Positions 7,308-13,615 of a DNA stretch of 14,656 nucleotides are shown here, piece by piece. Origin of the DNA: Treponema sp. GTDB lineage: Bacteria > Spirochaetota > Spirochaetia > Treponematales > Breznakiellaceae. The position numbers were made by a program, and so were the translations under genes. The stretch lies in NCBI GenBank assembly GCA_031275035.1, contig JAISPH010000146.1:1-14656 (forward strand), written 5' to 3'. The notes under the pieces were generated by a model, which did not search any database, was not told where the DNA came from, and saw nothing but the letters and a program-made list of their open reading frames with translations. Positions within the stretch are counted from its first letter, which is position 1; each line of letters opens with the position of its first letter.

Positions 7308-7359
7308 CCGGAACCCCCGCCGCGGGTTCCGGGGTCCCGTTCCGCGGGGCCCTTTTTTT
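7308..7359 (+). terminator. Intrinsic terminator after rpsU, ahead of pyrE
   Basis: An 8-bp stem gggtcccg (7332-7339) with cggggccc (7345-7352), containing one G-T pair and a 5-nt loop, is followed by seven T residues (7353-7359). A second perfect 9-bp stem, CCGGAACCC (7308-7316) with GGGTTCCGG (7324-7332), abuts it and shares one base. This should end rpsU transcription. Given competing pairings upstream, conditional attenuation of pyrE is possible. Confidence 0.85.
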
Positions 7360-7418
7360 GTCCCTCATGCCGGAACAGGGGACTAGCGGCCGGGCGGGCT
7401 ATTGATTAAGCTGTTACC

Positions 7419-8006
7419 ATGAAGGATGCTGTTACCCTCTTAAAAGAATCCGAAGCCATGCTGGAAGGACATTTTCTCCTCTCCTCGGGCCGGCATTCGG
7501 ACCGGTACTTCCAGTGCGCCCGGCTCTTTCAATTTCCCGCCCGGGCCGAAGAAGCCCTGGCCCCGGTGGCGGAACGGATCCGGGCCGATATGGCCGCGGG
7601 GAAGCTGGCCCTCGATGCGGTGGCGGGACCCGCCCTGGGGGGCATCATCGCCGCCTACGAGCTGGGCCGCCAGCTGGGGCTTCCCGCCTTTTTTACCGAA
7701 CGGGACGAGGCCGGGGCCATGTCCCTGCGCCGGGGCTTCAGGGCGGAACCGGGCCAGCGCATCCTCATCGCCGAGGATGTGGTTACCACGGGGAAATCCT
7801 CCGGGGAAAGCGCCCGGCTTCTGGAAGCCCTGGGGGCGAAAATCGCCGCCTTGGCCTGCGTGGTGGACCGCCGGGCCCCGGGGCTTGCCCTTCCCTGGCC
7901 CGTCTATGCCGCCGCCGCCGTGGAGGCGGGAAACTGGGAAGCCGGGGACTGCGAACTGTGCAGGCAGGGGCTGCCCGCGGTTAAACCGGGCTCCCGCAAA
8001 TTGTAA
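7419..8006 (+). CDS. pyrE: Orotate phosphoribosyltransferase (Thermus-type PyrE)
   Basis: Joins orotate to PRPP to make orotidine 5'-monophosphate in pyrimidine synthesis. The PRPP-binding motif RILIAEDVVTTGKSSGE (114-130) is intact. The catalytic loop region reads FFTERDEAGAMSLRRGF (91-107), and the C-terminus is CELCRQG...VKPGSR. The ERxxxxMxLRRGF loop and the CxxC...VKPGSR ending are characteristic of the Thermus-like subgroup rather than the E. coli type. The 195-residue length is normal for it. No good Shine-Dalgarno precedes the ATG at 7419, but the N-terminus fits the family (LEGHFLLSSGRHSDRYFQCA). It is the first gene after the terminator at 7332-7359 and is followed 29 nt later by a membrane protein gene, probably co-transcribed. 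Confidence 0.93.
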   Translation: MKDAVTLLKESEAMLEGHFLLSSGRHSDRYFQCARLFQFPARAEEALAPVAERIRADMAAGKLALDAVAGPALGGIIAAYELGRQLGLPAFFTERDEAGAMSLRRGFRAEPGQRILIAEDVVTTGKSSGESARLLEALGAKIAALACVVDRRAPGLALPWPVYAAAAVEAGNWEAGDCELCRQGLPAVKPGSRKL

Positions 8007-8035
8007 GGGCCCCGGCACGGAGTTTCATACCCTTT

Positions 8036-8608
8036 ATGACATTTATAACCGGACAGATCATTCCTTTTTTTACCGCCGCCCCTCCCCTGGAACTGCTCTT
8101 AATCCTGATTTCAAAGGCAGTGGAAGTCAGCCTGGGAACCCTGAGGCAGATTCTCATCAACAAGGGATACCGCAGACAGGGGACCATTCTCTCCTTTTTT
8201 GAGATCATCCTCTGGACCTTTGTCGCCTCCCGGGTAATCACCGGCATAGCGGCGGCCCCCGTCAAGGGCGTCGTGTACAGCATCGGCTTTTCCCTGGGGG
8301 TCTACCTTGGCTCCAGAATCGAAAACCACATCGCCCTGGGACGGGTGCTGATCCAGACCATCATCTCCCGGGAAAACAGCGAAGCCATGACCGCGGTCCT
8401 GCGGGCAAAGGGTTATGCCGTAACCACCCTGGAAGCCAAAGGCAGGGACTCGGACAAACAGGTGCTGATGATCTTCGCCAACCGGAAGGGCAAGGAGGAT
8501 ATTATCAAGGAAATTCACCGCAGCGACGGAACCGCCATGATCATCACCAACGACATCTCCACCCTCCACGGGGGCTACATCTCCGCCGCCCGGGGACTGG
8601 TAAAATAG
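8036..8608 (+). CDS. DUF5698/DUF2179 membrane protein (UPF0316, YebE-like)
   Basis: A 190-residue membrane protein of the UPF0316 type; B. subtilis YebE is the comparison I recall. Three hydrophobic segments lie at about 6-27, 51-71 and 74-94. The family feature LRQILINKGYRRQG follows the first, and GFSLGVYLGSRIENHIALG (84-102) ends the membrane part. A soluble DUF2179 domain follows (about 110-182), ending TLHGGYISAARG. The function of the family is not established; DUF2179 is a small alpha/beta domain found on several membrane proteins of unknown role. The Shine-Dalgarno is weak (GGAG about 12 nt before the ATG). The stop is directly adjacent to the GTG of the following pseudouridine synthase, which suggests translational coupling. 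Confidence 0.88.
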   Translation: MTFITGQIIPFFTAAPPLELLLILISKAVEVSLGTLRQILINKGYRRQGTILSFFEIILWTFVASRVITGIAAAPVKGVVYSIGFSLGVYLGSRIENHIALGRVLIQTIISRENSEAMTAVLRAKGYAVTTLEAKGRDSDKQVLMIFANRKGKEDIIKEIHRSDGTAMIITNDISTLHGGYISAARGLVK

Positions 8609-9367
8609 GTGAAAACCCTCCCCTTTAGCATTATCTACAAAGACCGCCGTATCCTGGCGGTAAACAAGGCGCCGGGCCTTGCCGTGGGGGCCGGCCGGTG
8701 GGACGATTCCATGGAACGGCTCGACAGGCTCCTTGCCGCCCGCTGCCCCGGCATACTGACGGTACACCGCATCGACCCGGATACCTCGGGGCTGGTGATC
8801 TTCGCCAGGGACGCGGAAACCCACCGGGCGCTTTCCGCCGCCTTTGAGTCCCGGCAGGTAAAGAAGCAGTATACCGCCGTGGTACACGGCCGGCCCCTCT
8901 GGACCGAAACCGAATGCAGCCTTCCCCTGGTTCCCGACGGGGACAAACAGCACCGGACCATCGTGGACAAATACCGGGGGAAAGCTTCCCTCACCCGGTT
9001 CAGGCTCCTCTTCAGCGCGGGCAGTTACAGCGTCCTTGCGGTCTTTCCCGAAACCGGCCGGACCCACCAGATACGGGTACACTGCGCAAGCCTGGGCCAT
9101 CCGGTGGTCTGCGATCCCCTCTACTCCGCCGGGGGCCGGGACGGCCCCGGCGGAATCTTCCTCTCGTCCTTTAAGAAGGGCTGGCGGGGCGATCCCCTGG
9201 TGGAAAAACCCCTCCTCGACCGGCTGGGGCTCCATGCGGCCCGGCTGGAACTGCCCCCCTGCGGCGGGGCCGGAAGCCTGGTCCTGGAAGCGCTCCTGCC
9301 CAAGGACATGAAGGCCCTGATCAAGCAGATGGAAAAATGGGGAGACAGAATCGCGCAGGGGACCTAA
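8609..9367 (+). CDS. RluA-family RNA pseudouridine synthase
   Basis: Converts specific uridines in rRNA or tRNA to pseudouridine. The catalytic motif HRIDPDTSGLVIFARD (53-68) carries the nucleophilic aspartate D56. The second family motif PETGRTHQIRVHCASLGHPVVCDPLY is present near 146-171. There is no N-terminal S4 domain: the protein begins directly with SIIYKDRRILAVNKAPGLAV, the start of the catalytic domain, and the 252-residue length suits RluA-type enzymes lacking S4. The target uridine cannot be inferred from sequence. The start is GTG, immediately after the TAG of the upstream gene, with no obvious Shine-Dalgarno, so reinitiation is likely. A terminator-like hairpin lies 18 nt downstream. 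Confidence 0.9.
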   Translation: MKTLPFSIIYKDRRILAVNKAPGLAVGAGRWDDSMERLDRLLAARCPGILTVHRIDPDTSGLVIFARDAETHRALSAAFESRQVKKQYTAVVHGRPLWTETECSLPLVPDGDKQHRTIVDKYRGKASLTRFRLLFSAGSYSVLAVFPETGRTHQIRVHCASLGHPVVCDPLYSAGGRDGPGGIFLSSFKKGWRGDPLVEKPLLDRLGLHAARLELPPCGGAGSLVLEALLPKDMKALIKQMEKWGDRIAQGT

Positions 9368-9385
9368 TCTTTTCCCGGACCATTT

Positions 9386-9410
9386 CGCCGATTATTTCGG
9401 CGGGGCTTTT
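9386..9410 (+). terminator. Probable weak terminator of the pyrE run
   Basis: CGCCGA (9386-9391) pairs with TCGGCG (9397-9402) around a 5-nt loop, followed by GGGC and four T residues. It is the only such hairpin after the pseudouridine synthase gene. The short T run and GC spacer make it modest. Confidence 0.45.
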
Positions 9411-9432
9411 GTGGGCCGCCTCCGCCCGGTTG

Positions 9433-9534
9433 AGGTATGGATTCATGGGCGTTGCCGCGCCCGCGGCATACGTCCCTCCGGGCCGTTTGCCGATAGGTAT
9501 GGATTCATGGGCGCTGCCGCGCCCGCGGCATACG
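9433..9534. repeat. Pair of 40-bp direct repeats, each with a GC palindrome
   Basis: Positions 9433-9472 and 9495-9534 are identical except for one base (t to c at the twentieth position). Each holds TGCCGCG-cc-CGCGGCA, a perfect 7-bp hairpin. They are 62 bp apart start to start, in a noncoding spacer between convergent transcription units. The arrangement resembles REP-type extragenic palindromic sequences. The rest of the 9368-9625 spacer is GC-rich, with short runs such as cccctggtatgagggg, and has no credible gene. Confidence 0.85.
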
Positions 9535-9625
9535 GTCCCCGGCGCGGGTTCCGGCCTGCGGGCTTTGGCCCCCGGTATAAGGGCCGCCCCTGGTATGAGG
9601 GGCTTCCTGCTTGAGGCGCGGCGTT

Positions 9626-10669
9626 TTACAGCGTCCCCGTAATGACGATCCGCTTGTGGCCGCCGCCATATACGGCCGGATTTCCATTGGCGCTGGTATC
9701 CGCCAGGACGCCCCAGACGGAGGTATAATTGCCTACCGCTCCTGCGGGTACATGGATGGTCAACGTACCGGAGCCGGTACTGTTAAACACACCTGTACCC
9801 AAACCCGGCGGAGAGGCCGGGAGGTTCAGCGCGGTCAGGGTGCTGCAGCCGCTGAAGGCAGAATCGCCGATAGCGACGGCCCGGGGGAGGTTTACCGTGG
9901 TAAGGGCGTCGCAGTTGTAGAAAGCCTGGTCGCTGATAGTTTCCGCCCGGGGGAGGTCTACCGTGGAAAGGGCGTCGCAGTAGAGGAAGGCGTAGTTGCC
10001 GATGTCAAGCGCCGACGGAAGGCTCACCGCCGCCAAAGAACTACAGCCGGCGAAAGCCTGATCGCCGATAGTTTCCGCCCGGGGGAGGTTTACCGTGGAG
10101 AGGGCGGCGCAGCTGTAGAAGGCAAATGAGCCGATAGTTTCCGCCCGGGGAAAGTTTACCGTGGTAAGGGCGGGACAGTCCCGGATGGAATGATCGCCGG
10201 CGGCGGTTACGTTGGCGCCGCCGACGCTTTCCAGGGCGGTAAAGTGCGAAAAGGCTGAATCCGGGGAAGAGCCGGGTACGACGCTGGCGGCCGTATTGGG
10301 AAGGACCAGGGATACGATTTTGTCTTTGCCGGTACTGTTTATTCTGTCGGGGTCGAAGGCCGTACCGGCCATGGTACAGGCGGAAAGGTCCAGGGCGACG
10401 TTCCTGCCCGCCTCGTCTATGGCGGTCAGGAGATCCGTCCAGCCGTTGCCGCCGGTATCCGGCAGGTAAAGGGCCGCCTTGAGGAGAACGGGATCGCCGG
10501 GGGCGGTGGAAAGATAGTCGATAATGGCCTCAATGCTGGTCAGCCCGGGGGACGCTTCATCCTCGTCCAGGGGAGAGGCAAGGCTCTTCATCCAGGGATT
10601 TCCACAGCCTCCCAGGACCAACCCGGCAAGAACCGGCAGCGCCAGGAGGGCAAGAACAGATTTCTTCAT
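9626..10669 (-). CDS. Lipoprotein with BspA-like leucine-rich repeats (LRR_5)
   Basis: Predicted envelope or surface lipoprotein; BspA-like repeats often mediate adhesion, but the ligand here is unknown. An N-terminal signal (MKKSVLALLALPVLAGLVLGGC) ends in the spirochete-style lipobox LGGC with lipidated C22. An unremarkable region (about 40-140) precedes repeats of 22 residues with the form L-x-x-V-x-LPRAETIGDQAFxxC, from about 164 to 284 (anchor prolines at 174, 196, 218, 240, 262 and 284). The C-terminal beta-rich tail begins TLTIHVPAGAVGNY. A Shine-Dalgarno (AAAGGCGGA) lies 4 nt before the ATG. The gene starts 12 nt after the small exported beta-barrel-like gene, so the two form an operon. 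Such proteins come in large families in related treponemes. Confidence 0.88.
   Translation of the reverse strand: MKKSVLALLALPVLAGLVLGGCGNPWMKSLASPLDEDEASPGLTSIEAIIDYLSTAPGDPVLLKAALYLPDTGGNGWTDLLTAIDEAGRNVALDLSACTMAGTAFDPDRINSTGKDKIVSLVLPNTAASVVPGSSPDSAFSHFTALESVGGANVTAAGDHSIRDCPALTTVNFPRAETIGSFAFYSCAALSTVNLPRAETIGDQAFAGCSSLAAVSLPSALDIGNYAFLYCDALSTVDLPRAETISDQAFYNCDALTTVNLPRAVAIGDSAFSGCSTLTALNLPASPPGLGTGVFNSTGSGTLTIHVPAGAVGNYTSVWGVLADTSANGNPAVYGGGHKRIVITGTL
9815..10180 (-). repeat. 66-bp coding repeats of the LRR lipoprotein
   Basis: About five 66-bp units encode 22-residue repeats. On the plus strand the block gatagtttccgcccggg recurs at 9935, 10067 and 10133, that is, at multiples of 66. 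The near-identity of some units suggests recent duplication or conversion, and the period keeps the frame. Confidence 0.8.
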
Positions 10670-10681
10670 CGTTTCCGCCTT

Positions 10682-11182
10682 TCAGAGCCGGAACCCGGCG
10701 GACGCGCCGGCCCCGGCGATATAGGGATACCCCGCCCGCAGGTAGGGTTCGACAAACCAGTGTCTGCCCAGAAGAAAACGCCAGCCCGCGGAGAGGCCCG
10801 CCGACACCCCGCCCGCCCCGGCGGGAAGGCTGAAGCCGCCACCCCGGGAAAAGAGGCTGGAACCGCCGTCGAGCTGGATAAAAAACCCGGCGCCGCCCCG
10901 GGGAGGAATGTAAAAACGGAGGAATACGGCCATTTCCAGGGTATTGAGCTCTCCGGTATCGGCAAACCAGGCCGCCTTGAGGCCGATGGCCCCTGCATTG
11001 TAGCCATAGGCGGCGATAAGGCCCCCGCCGAAGGCTGCGCTCTTGACGCTGAAGAGGGCGGTTTCCGCCAGGGGGCCGAAAAAAAATGTTTCCCCGCCGC
11101 CGGACTGCGCCCCGGCGGGAAGGGCCAGGACAAAACAGAGCGCCAGGACAAAAAGGAAGGGCGGGGGCTTAACGGCGTGCAT
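10682..11182 (-). CDS. Small exported beta-barrel-like protein, unknown function
   Basis: A 166-residue protein that I do not recognise as a named family. A signal peptide covers residues 1-25 (PPPFLFVLALCFVLALPAGAQS, cleavage probably after GAQ or GAQS). The mature part is glycine-rich with alternating hydrophobic and polar residues and aromatic ends (FGGGLIAAYGYNAGAIGLKAAWF, LEMAVFLRFYIPP, FFIQLDGGSSLF, VSAGLSAGWRFLLGRHWFVEPYLRAGYPY), ending AGASAGFRL. This pattern fits a small outer-membrane beta-barrel, with a terminal strand like those in other treponemal envelope proteins. The ATG at 11182 lacks a strong Shine-Dalgarno, but the next codons begin the signal peptide. It is the first gene of a two-gene unit with the leucine-rich-repeat lipoprotein, 12 nt downstream, so both probably sit in the outer envelope. 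Confidence 0.72.
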   Translation of the reverse strand: MHAVKPPPFLFVLALCFVLALPAGAQSGGGETFFFGPLAETALFSVKSAAFGGGLIAAYGYNAGAIGLKAAWFADTGELNTLEMAVFLRFYIPPRGGAGFFIQLDGGSSLFSRGGGFSLPAGAGGVSAGLSAGWRFLLGRHWFVEPYLRAGYPYIAGAGASAGFRL

Positions 11183-11290
11183 CGCAGGTTCCCGCTGGAA
11201 ACAAGCCCCGGGGGGACTTGCCGCGATGCGCTCCGCCTCTGCGGATAAAAAGCCTGGACCGGGCTGAAACGGCGCGCCACATCATACTGT

Positions 11291-11319
11291 AGTATCCCCT
11301 CTTCGGGGAGATTCGTAAA
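11291..11319 (-). promoter_or_regulatory. Tentative promoter for the barrel/LRR pair
   Basis: Reading the minus strand, TTTACG (11319-11314) and GATACT (11296-11291) match the -35 and -10 boxes at four of six positions each, with a 17-nt spacer. The spacer holds a small TCCCC/GGGGA hairpin that could be an operator or chance. Transcription would start near 11285, leaving a leader of about 100 nt. Confidence 0.25.
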
Positions 11320-11325
11320 GGGATG

Positions 11326-11372
11326 AAAACCGCAAAACGGCGGCGCAGTCAATTTGCGGCGGGGTTTTGCGG
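11326..11372 (-). terminator. Possible terminator after the Rsm22-like gene
   Basis: A perfect 9-bp inverted repeat (CCGCAAAAC at 11330-11338, GTTTTGCGG at 11364-11372) is followed on the minus strand by four T residues (11329-11326). The 25-nt interior has a further CGCA/TGCG pairing. The large loop and short T run make it weak, but it lies just where the minus-strand unit from ferritin should end. Confidence 0.4.
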
Positions 11373-11393
11373 GAAACGCGGGCCTCCGCATTT

Positions 11394-12719
11394 TTAGGGC
11401 AGCTCCAGCAGCAGGGCCCCGCTTTTGGAGTCCCGCCTTTCCCCGGCGGGCAGGGGCAGTTCCAGCAGCGTCCCCGAATGAAGCCCCCCTGGCATGGAAG
11501 CCGACGGCACGGAGGCCGCCGGTACGGACACCACCAGGACAAGCCCTTCGGCGGAACAGCCGTACCTGCCCAGTCTTTGCTTTTGCCCCGGCATGGAGGC
11601 TGACGGCATGGAAGCCGATGGCAGGGATGCCGCCGGCACGGACGCCGGTATGGGAAAGGGATCGGAGATGATCCGCACCGCCAGGCTCCGGCGGACCGCG
11701 GAAACCGCCGGCATGGAGGCCGCCGGCACGGATGCCGCCGCTCCGGCGTCTTCCCCCCTGCTGGCGCCCCCGGAGCGGGGACCCGCCAGCAGAAAACTGA
11801 GGACGGCCCGTTCCTTGGGGATTCCCGCGGCGGCGGAAAGCCGGTGAAGGTTCTTGGGCGCATCGCCGGTTTCAAAGGCGAAATGGCACCACTTTGCCCT
11901 GCCCCGTCCCCTGCCGGGATTTCCCGGCAGGGGGCAGTTTCCGCCGTGGAGACAGGGCGCAAGGGGCGGCCTGCCCCGGTCAAGCAGCGCGGACCGGAGG
12001 GCGGCGATGAACGCCCCGGACCGGGGCAGGCCCGGCTCCACAACCAGGATGGAGCCCTCCTCCCGGCAGAGGGCGGCGAGCCGGACGGCGGCCCGCTCCC
12101 CCTCCCCGGAAACGGTACGGACCTCGTTAAACATATTAACCGCCGTAACCAGCTTTGCCCTGCCGCCGGAAAGGGGGGCATCCCATGCGCTCCGTATGGT
12201 CTTAATCGTCCACCGCCCTGCCCCGCCGCCGGCATGGACGGCTCCGCCGGAATTTACGGATGCTGACGGCATGGACGCCGCCGGCACGGATGCCGCCTCT
12301 GCGGAAAGTCCGCCCAAGGCCAGGGCTTCGAAGATCCTCTTCCCCGCCTCCAGAACGGCGCCGGTCCGGTCAACGCAGCGGAACTCAAGCCTGAGCCCCC
12401 GCAGCTCAGGCCGGGCTGTCCACAGAGCGATGGGCAGGGTCAGGGGGCCGGAGCCAAGATCGATTATCCCGTCCCCCTCCGCCAGGGACAGGTCCCAGCC
12501 GGGGGAGGAAAAAAGCCGGCAGAGGCGGTAAACATTCCAGGGAAGAAAATAGTGAAGATAGGCGGAGAGCAGGCCGGGCCTGCCCAGATAACCCCCGTCC
12601 CGCTCACTCCGGCCGCTGGTAAGTAGCCGGGAAAGCTCCGCCACATCCGCCTCAAGCCGGGAACGGAAACGCCGGGGTACGGGGAAGATCCTGTCCACCA
12701 GGGGGATAAGGCCTTCCAT
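11394..12719 (-). CDS. Rsm22-type small-subunit rRNA methyltransferase-like protein with repeat insertions
   Basis: Resembles Rsm22/METTL17, SAM-methyltransferase-fold proteins linked to small-ribosomal-subunit assembly. In this 441-residue protein the SAM motif is GIIDLGSGPLTLPIA (84-98), followed by the acidic strand end CVD (115-117) and VNMFNEVR (194-201). The family cysteine motif reads APCLHGGNCPL (254-264) and WCHF (277-280); with C388 (LGRYGC) it gives four cysteines (256, 262, 278, 388) that fit the reported 4Fe-4S site. Four blocks of an S-[VM]-P-[AS]-A pentapeptide repeat interrupt the protein, at about 143-154, 328-338, 359-377 and 397-410. Removing them restores a continuous family-like sequence such as DPFPIPGQKQRLGRYGC. 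The open frame reaches back to a TTG at 12788, but ATG 12719 begins the conserved part, so I prefer it. A GGAG lies 11 nt before it. Ferritin ends 80 nt upstream on the same strand. Confidence 0.72.
   Translation of the reverse strand: MEGLIPLVDRIFPVPRRFRSRLEADVAELSRLLTSGRSERDGGYLGRPGLLSAYLHYFLPWNVYRLCRLFSSPGWDLSLAEGDGIIDLGSGPLTLPIALWTARPELRGLRLEFRCVDRTGAVLEAGKRIFEALALGGLSAEAASVPAASMPSASVNSGGAVHAGGGAGRWTIKTIRSAWDAPLSGGRAKLVTAVNMFNEVRTVSGEGERAAVRLAALCREEGSILVVEPGLPRSGAFIAALRSALLDRGRPPLAPCLHGGNCPLPGNPGRGRGRAKWCHFAFETGDAPKNLHRLSAAAGIPKERAVLSFLLAGPRSGGASRGEDAGAAASVPAASMPAVSAVRRSLAVRIISDPFPIPASVPAASLPSASMPSASMPGQKQRLGRYGCSAEGLVLVVSVPAASVPSASMPGGLHSGTLLELPLPAGERRDSKSGALLLELP
11492..11530 (-). repeat. 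SVPAA repeat block A in the Rsm22-like gene
   Basis: Encodes SVPAASVPSASMP. It is built from 15-bp units of plus-strand form ggcatggaagccgac. It interrupts what would otherwise read LVLVVGGLHSGTLLELP near the C-terminus. Confidence 0.8.
11590..11654 (-). repeat. SVPAA repeat block B (longest) in the Rsm22-like gene
   Basis: Encodes ASVPAASLPSASMPSASMP, about four 15-bp units. It splits DPFPIP from GQKQRLGRYGC, just before the likely fourth cluster cysteine. Confidence 0.8.
11707..11739 (-). repeat. SVPAA repeat block C in the Rsm22-like gene
   Basis: Encodes ASVPAASMPA, about two units, in the loop between the cysteine-motif domain and the RRSLAVRIIS strand. Confidence 0.75.
12256..12297 (-). 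repeat. SVPAA repeat block D in the Rsm22-like gene
   Basis: Encodes ASVPAASMPSASV inside the methyltransferase fold, between the CVDRTGAVLEAGKRIFEAL helix and the next strand (WTIKTI). It shares almost the same bases as block C although it lies more than 500 bp away. Confidence 0.78.
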
Positions 12720-12799
12720 GATACTGCGGGCTCCGGCCCCCAGGGGCGGGAAGAGGGGCGCGCCGGAGGAAGCGCGGGGTCCGGGCAAGAAAGCGCCGG

Positions 12800-13318
12800 C
12801 TATGCGGACCCGCCCCCGGAGGAGCCGGTATAGGTTCTGGCGGCCAGTTCGGAATCAAGGTGGAAGAGCAGCGACGGACTATCCCCCATCAGGTTTATTC
12901 TGGCGACAATCTCGTCAACGCTTTTCTCTTCCTCTATTTGTTCATTCACATACCACAGAATAAAGTTATAGGTGGCATGATCCTTTTCCTCCACAGCCAG
13001 GGAGGCGATATTGTTGATCCGCGCCGTTACTCCCCGCTCATGGGCCAAAACTTTTTCAAACACATCCTTTATTCCGGCAAAGGACACGGGCGGCGCCTTT
13101 ATATCCGCAAAAACAGGAAAGGCCCCCCGCTCAAGGATATGCTGATACAGGCGGACGGCATGGGCCATTTCTTCCCGGGCCTGGACAAAGAGCCAGTTGG
13201 CAATACCCTTGCAGCCCTCCCGGTCCGCATAGGCGGACATTCCCAGGTAAAGATAGGCCGAATAATATTCCGCGTTTACCTGATCGCTTAAAGCCTTCGT
13301 CAGCGTTTCACTTAACAT
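12800..13318 (-). CDS. ftnA: Bacterial non-haem ferritin
   Basis: Stores iron as a 24-subunit shell in the cytoplasm, oxidising Fe(II) at a di-iron ferroxidase centre. The expected residues are all present in this 172-residue protein: E17 and Y24 (NAEYYSAYLYL), E50 and H53 (REEMAH), E94 (HERG), Q127 and E130 (NEQIEEE). Length and helix pattern match FtnA. The tail (GSSGGGSA) is short and flexible. It has no haem-binding methionine context of bacterioferritin, so that alternative is unlikely. AAGGAG lies 6 nt upstream of the ATG. A terminator separates it from the FeoB-associated gene upstream, so it probably has its own promoter in 13319-13370, where I see no convincing boxes. The Rsm22-like gene follows downstream on the same strand. 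Confidence 0.95.
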   Translation of the reverse strand: MLSETLTKALSDQVNAEYYSAYLYLGMSAYADREGCKGIANWLFVQAREEMAHAVRLYQHILERGAFPVFADIKAPPVSFAGIKDVFEKVLAHERGVTARINNIASLAVEEKDHATYNFILWYVNEQIEEEKSVDEIVARINLMGDSPSLLFHLDSELAARTYTGSSGGGSA

Positions 13319-13365
13319 GTTTCACTCCTTAAAATGAGAATCCCGGTACAGAGAAAAAACCGGAT

Positions 13366-13402
13366 CGAAAAAGAACGCCCCCTCAGCGCCGGAGGGCGTT
13401 TA
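13366..13402 (-). terminator. Intrinsic terminator after the FeoB-associated gene
   Basis: On the minus strand AACGCCC-tc pairs with ga-ggGGGCGTT around a GC-rich loop, then CTTTTTC follows. The stem begins within the TAA stop codon of the Cys-rich peptide gene. This is a strong rho-independent signal upstream of ferritin. Confidence 0.8.
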
Positions 13403-13546
13403 CGGACATTTTAAACATCCCGTACAGCCGCATCCGGTTTTCCTGTTCCTGATACGGTTGACTATACGGTACACCATAAAGGCCAGGGCGGCCACAATAA
13501 GAACCCCCGCCATGATGCTGCCGGTGTCCACCTGAATCAATTCCAT
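13400..13546 (-). CDS. Short Cys-rich membrane protein, FeoB-associated type
   Basis: A 48-residue gene easily missed by size cut-offs. It reads: a short polar N-terminus (MELIQVDTGS), one hydrophobic segment (about 11-25, MAGVLIVAALAFMVY), a basic stretch (RIVNRIRNRK, 27-36) and a cysteine cluster GCGCTGCLKCP with Cys at 39, 41, 44 and 47. This membrane segment, basic hinge and Cys-rich tail is the layout of FeoB-associated Cys-rich membrane proteins, usually encoded beside the ferrous iron transporter; their role is thought to be metal handling but is unproven. No feoB is in the window; ferritin lies downstream and a flavin lipoprotein upstream. The Shine-Dalgarno is weak (TAAG), and a candidate promoter would place the transcript start only a few bases before the ATG. 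The stop lies within a terminator stem. Confidence 0.72.
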   Translation of the reverse strand: MELIQVDTGSIMAGVLIVAALAFMVYRIVNRIRNRKTGCGCTGCLKCP

Positions 13547-13556
13547 ATCAGCTTAA

Positions 13557-13585
13557 AATTTAATTCGAAAGACCTTAAAAGTAAA
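13557..13585 (-). promoter_or_regulatory. Candidate promoter of the Cys-rich membrane gene
   Basis: On the minus strand TTTACT (13585-13580) and TAAATT (13562-13557) match the boxes at four of six positions each, with a 17-nt spacer. The start point would be near 13550, leaving almost no leader before the ATG at 13546. The surrounding 13547-13600 is the most AT-rich stretch of this region. A weak GCCG/CGGC hairpin after the flavin lipoprotein stop may end the upstream unit. Confidence 0.4.
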
Positions 13586-13615
13586 GAGAAGCCTTTTCAA
13601 AATGCCGGAACGGCG

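Noticed and set aside
9337..9642. Short plus-strand frame across the 40-bp repeats
   Set aside because: The repeat, its palindrome and the spacer give low-complexity peptides in several frames, with no ribosome site or family match.
11394..12860. Open frames on the plus strand opposite the Rsm22-like and ferritin genes, with repeated GMEADG-like peptides
   Set aside because: They are mirror translations of the SVPAA repeat blocks. The minus frame carries the SAM and cysteine motifs.
13330..13350. Fur-like box upstream of ferritin
   Set aside because: Only one half-site (tgagaat) resembles the consensus; the second half is absent.
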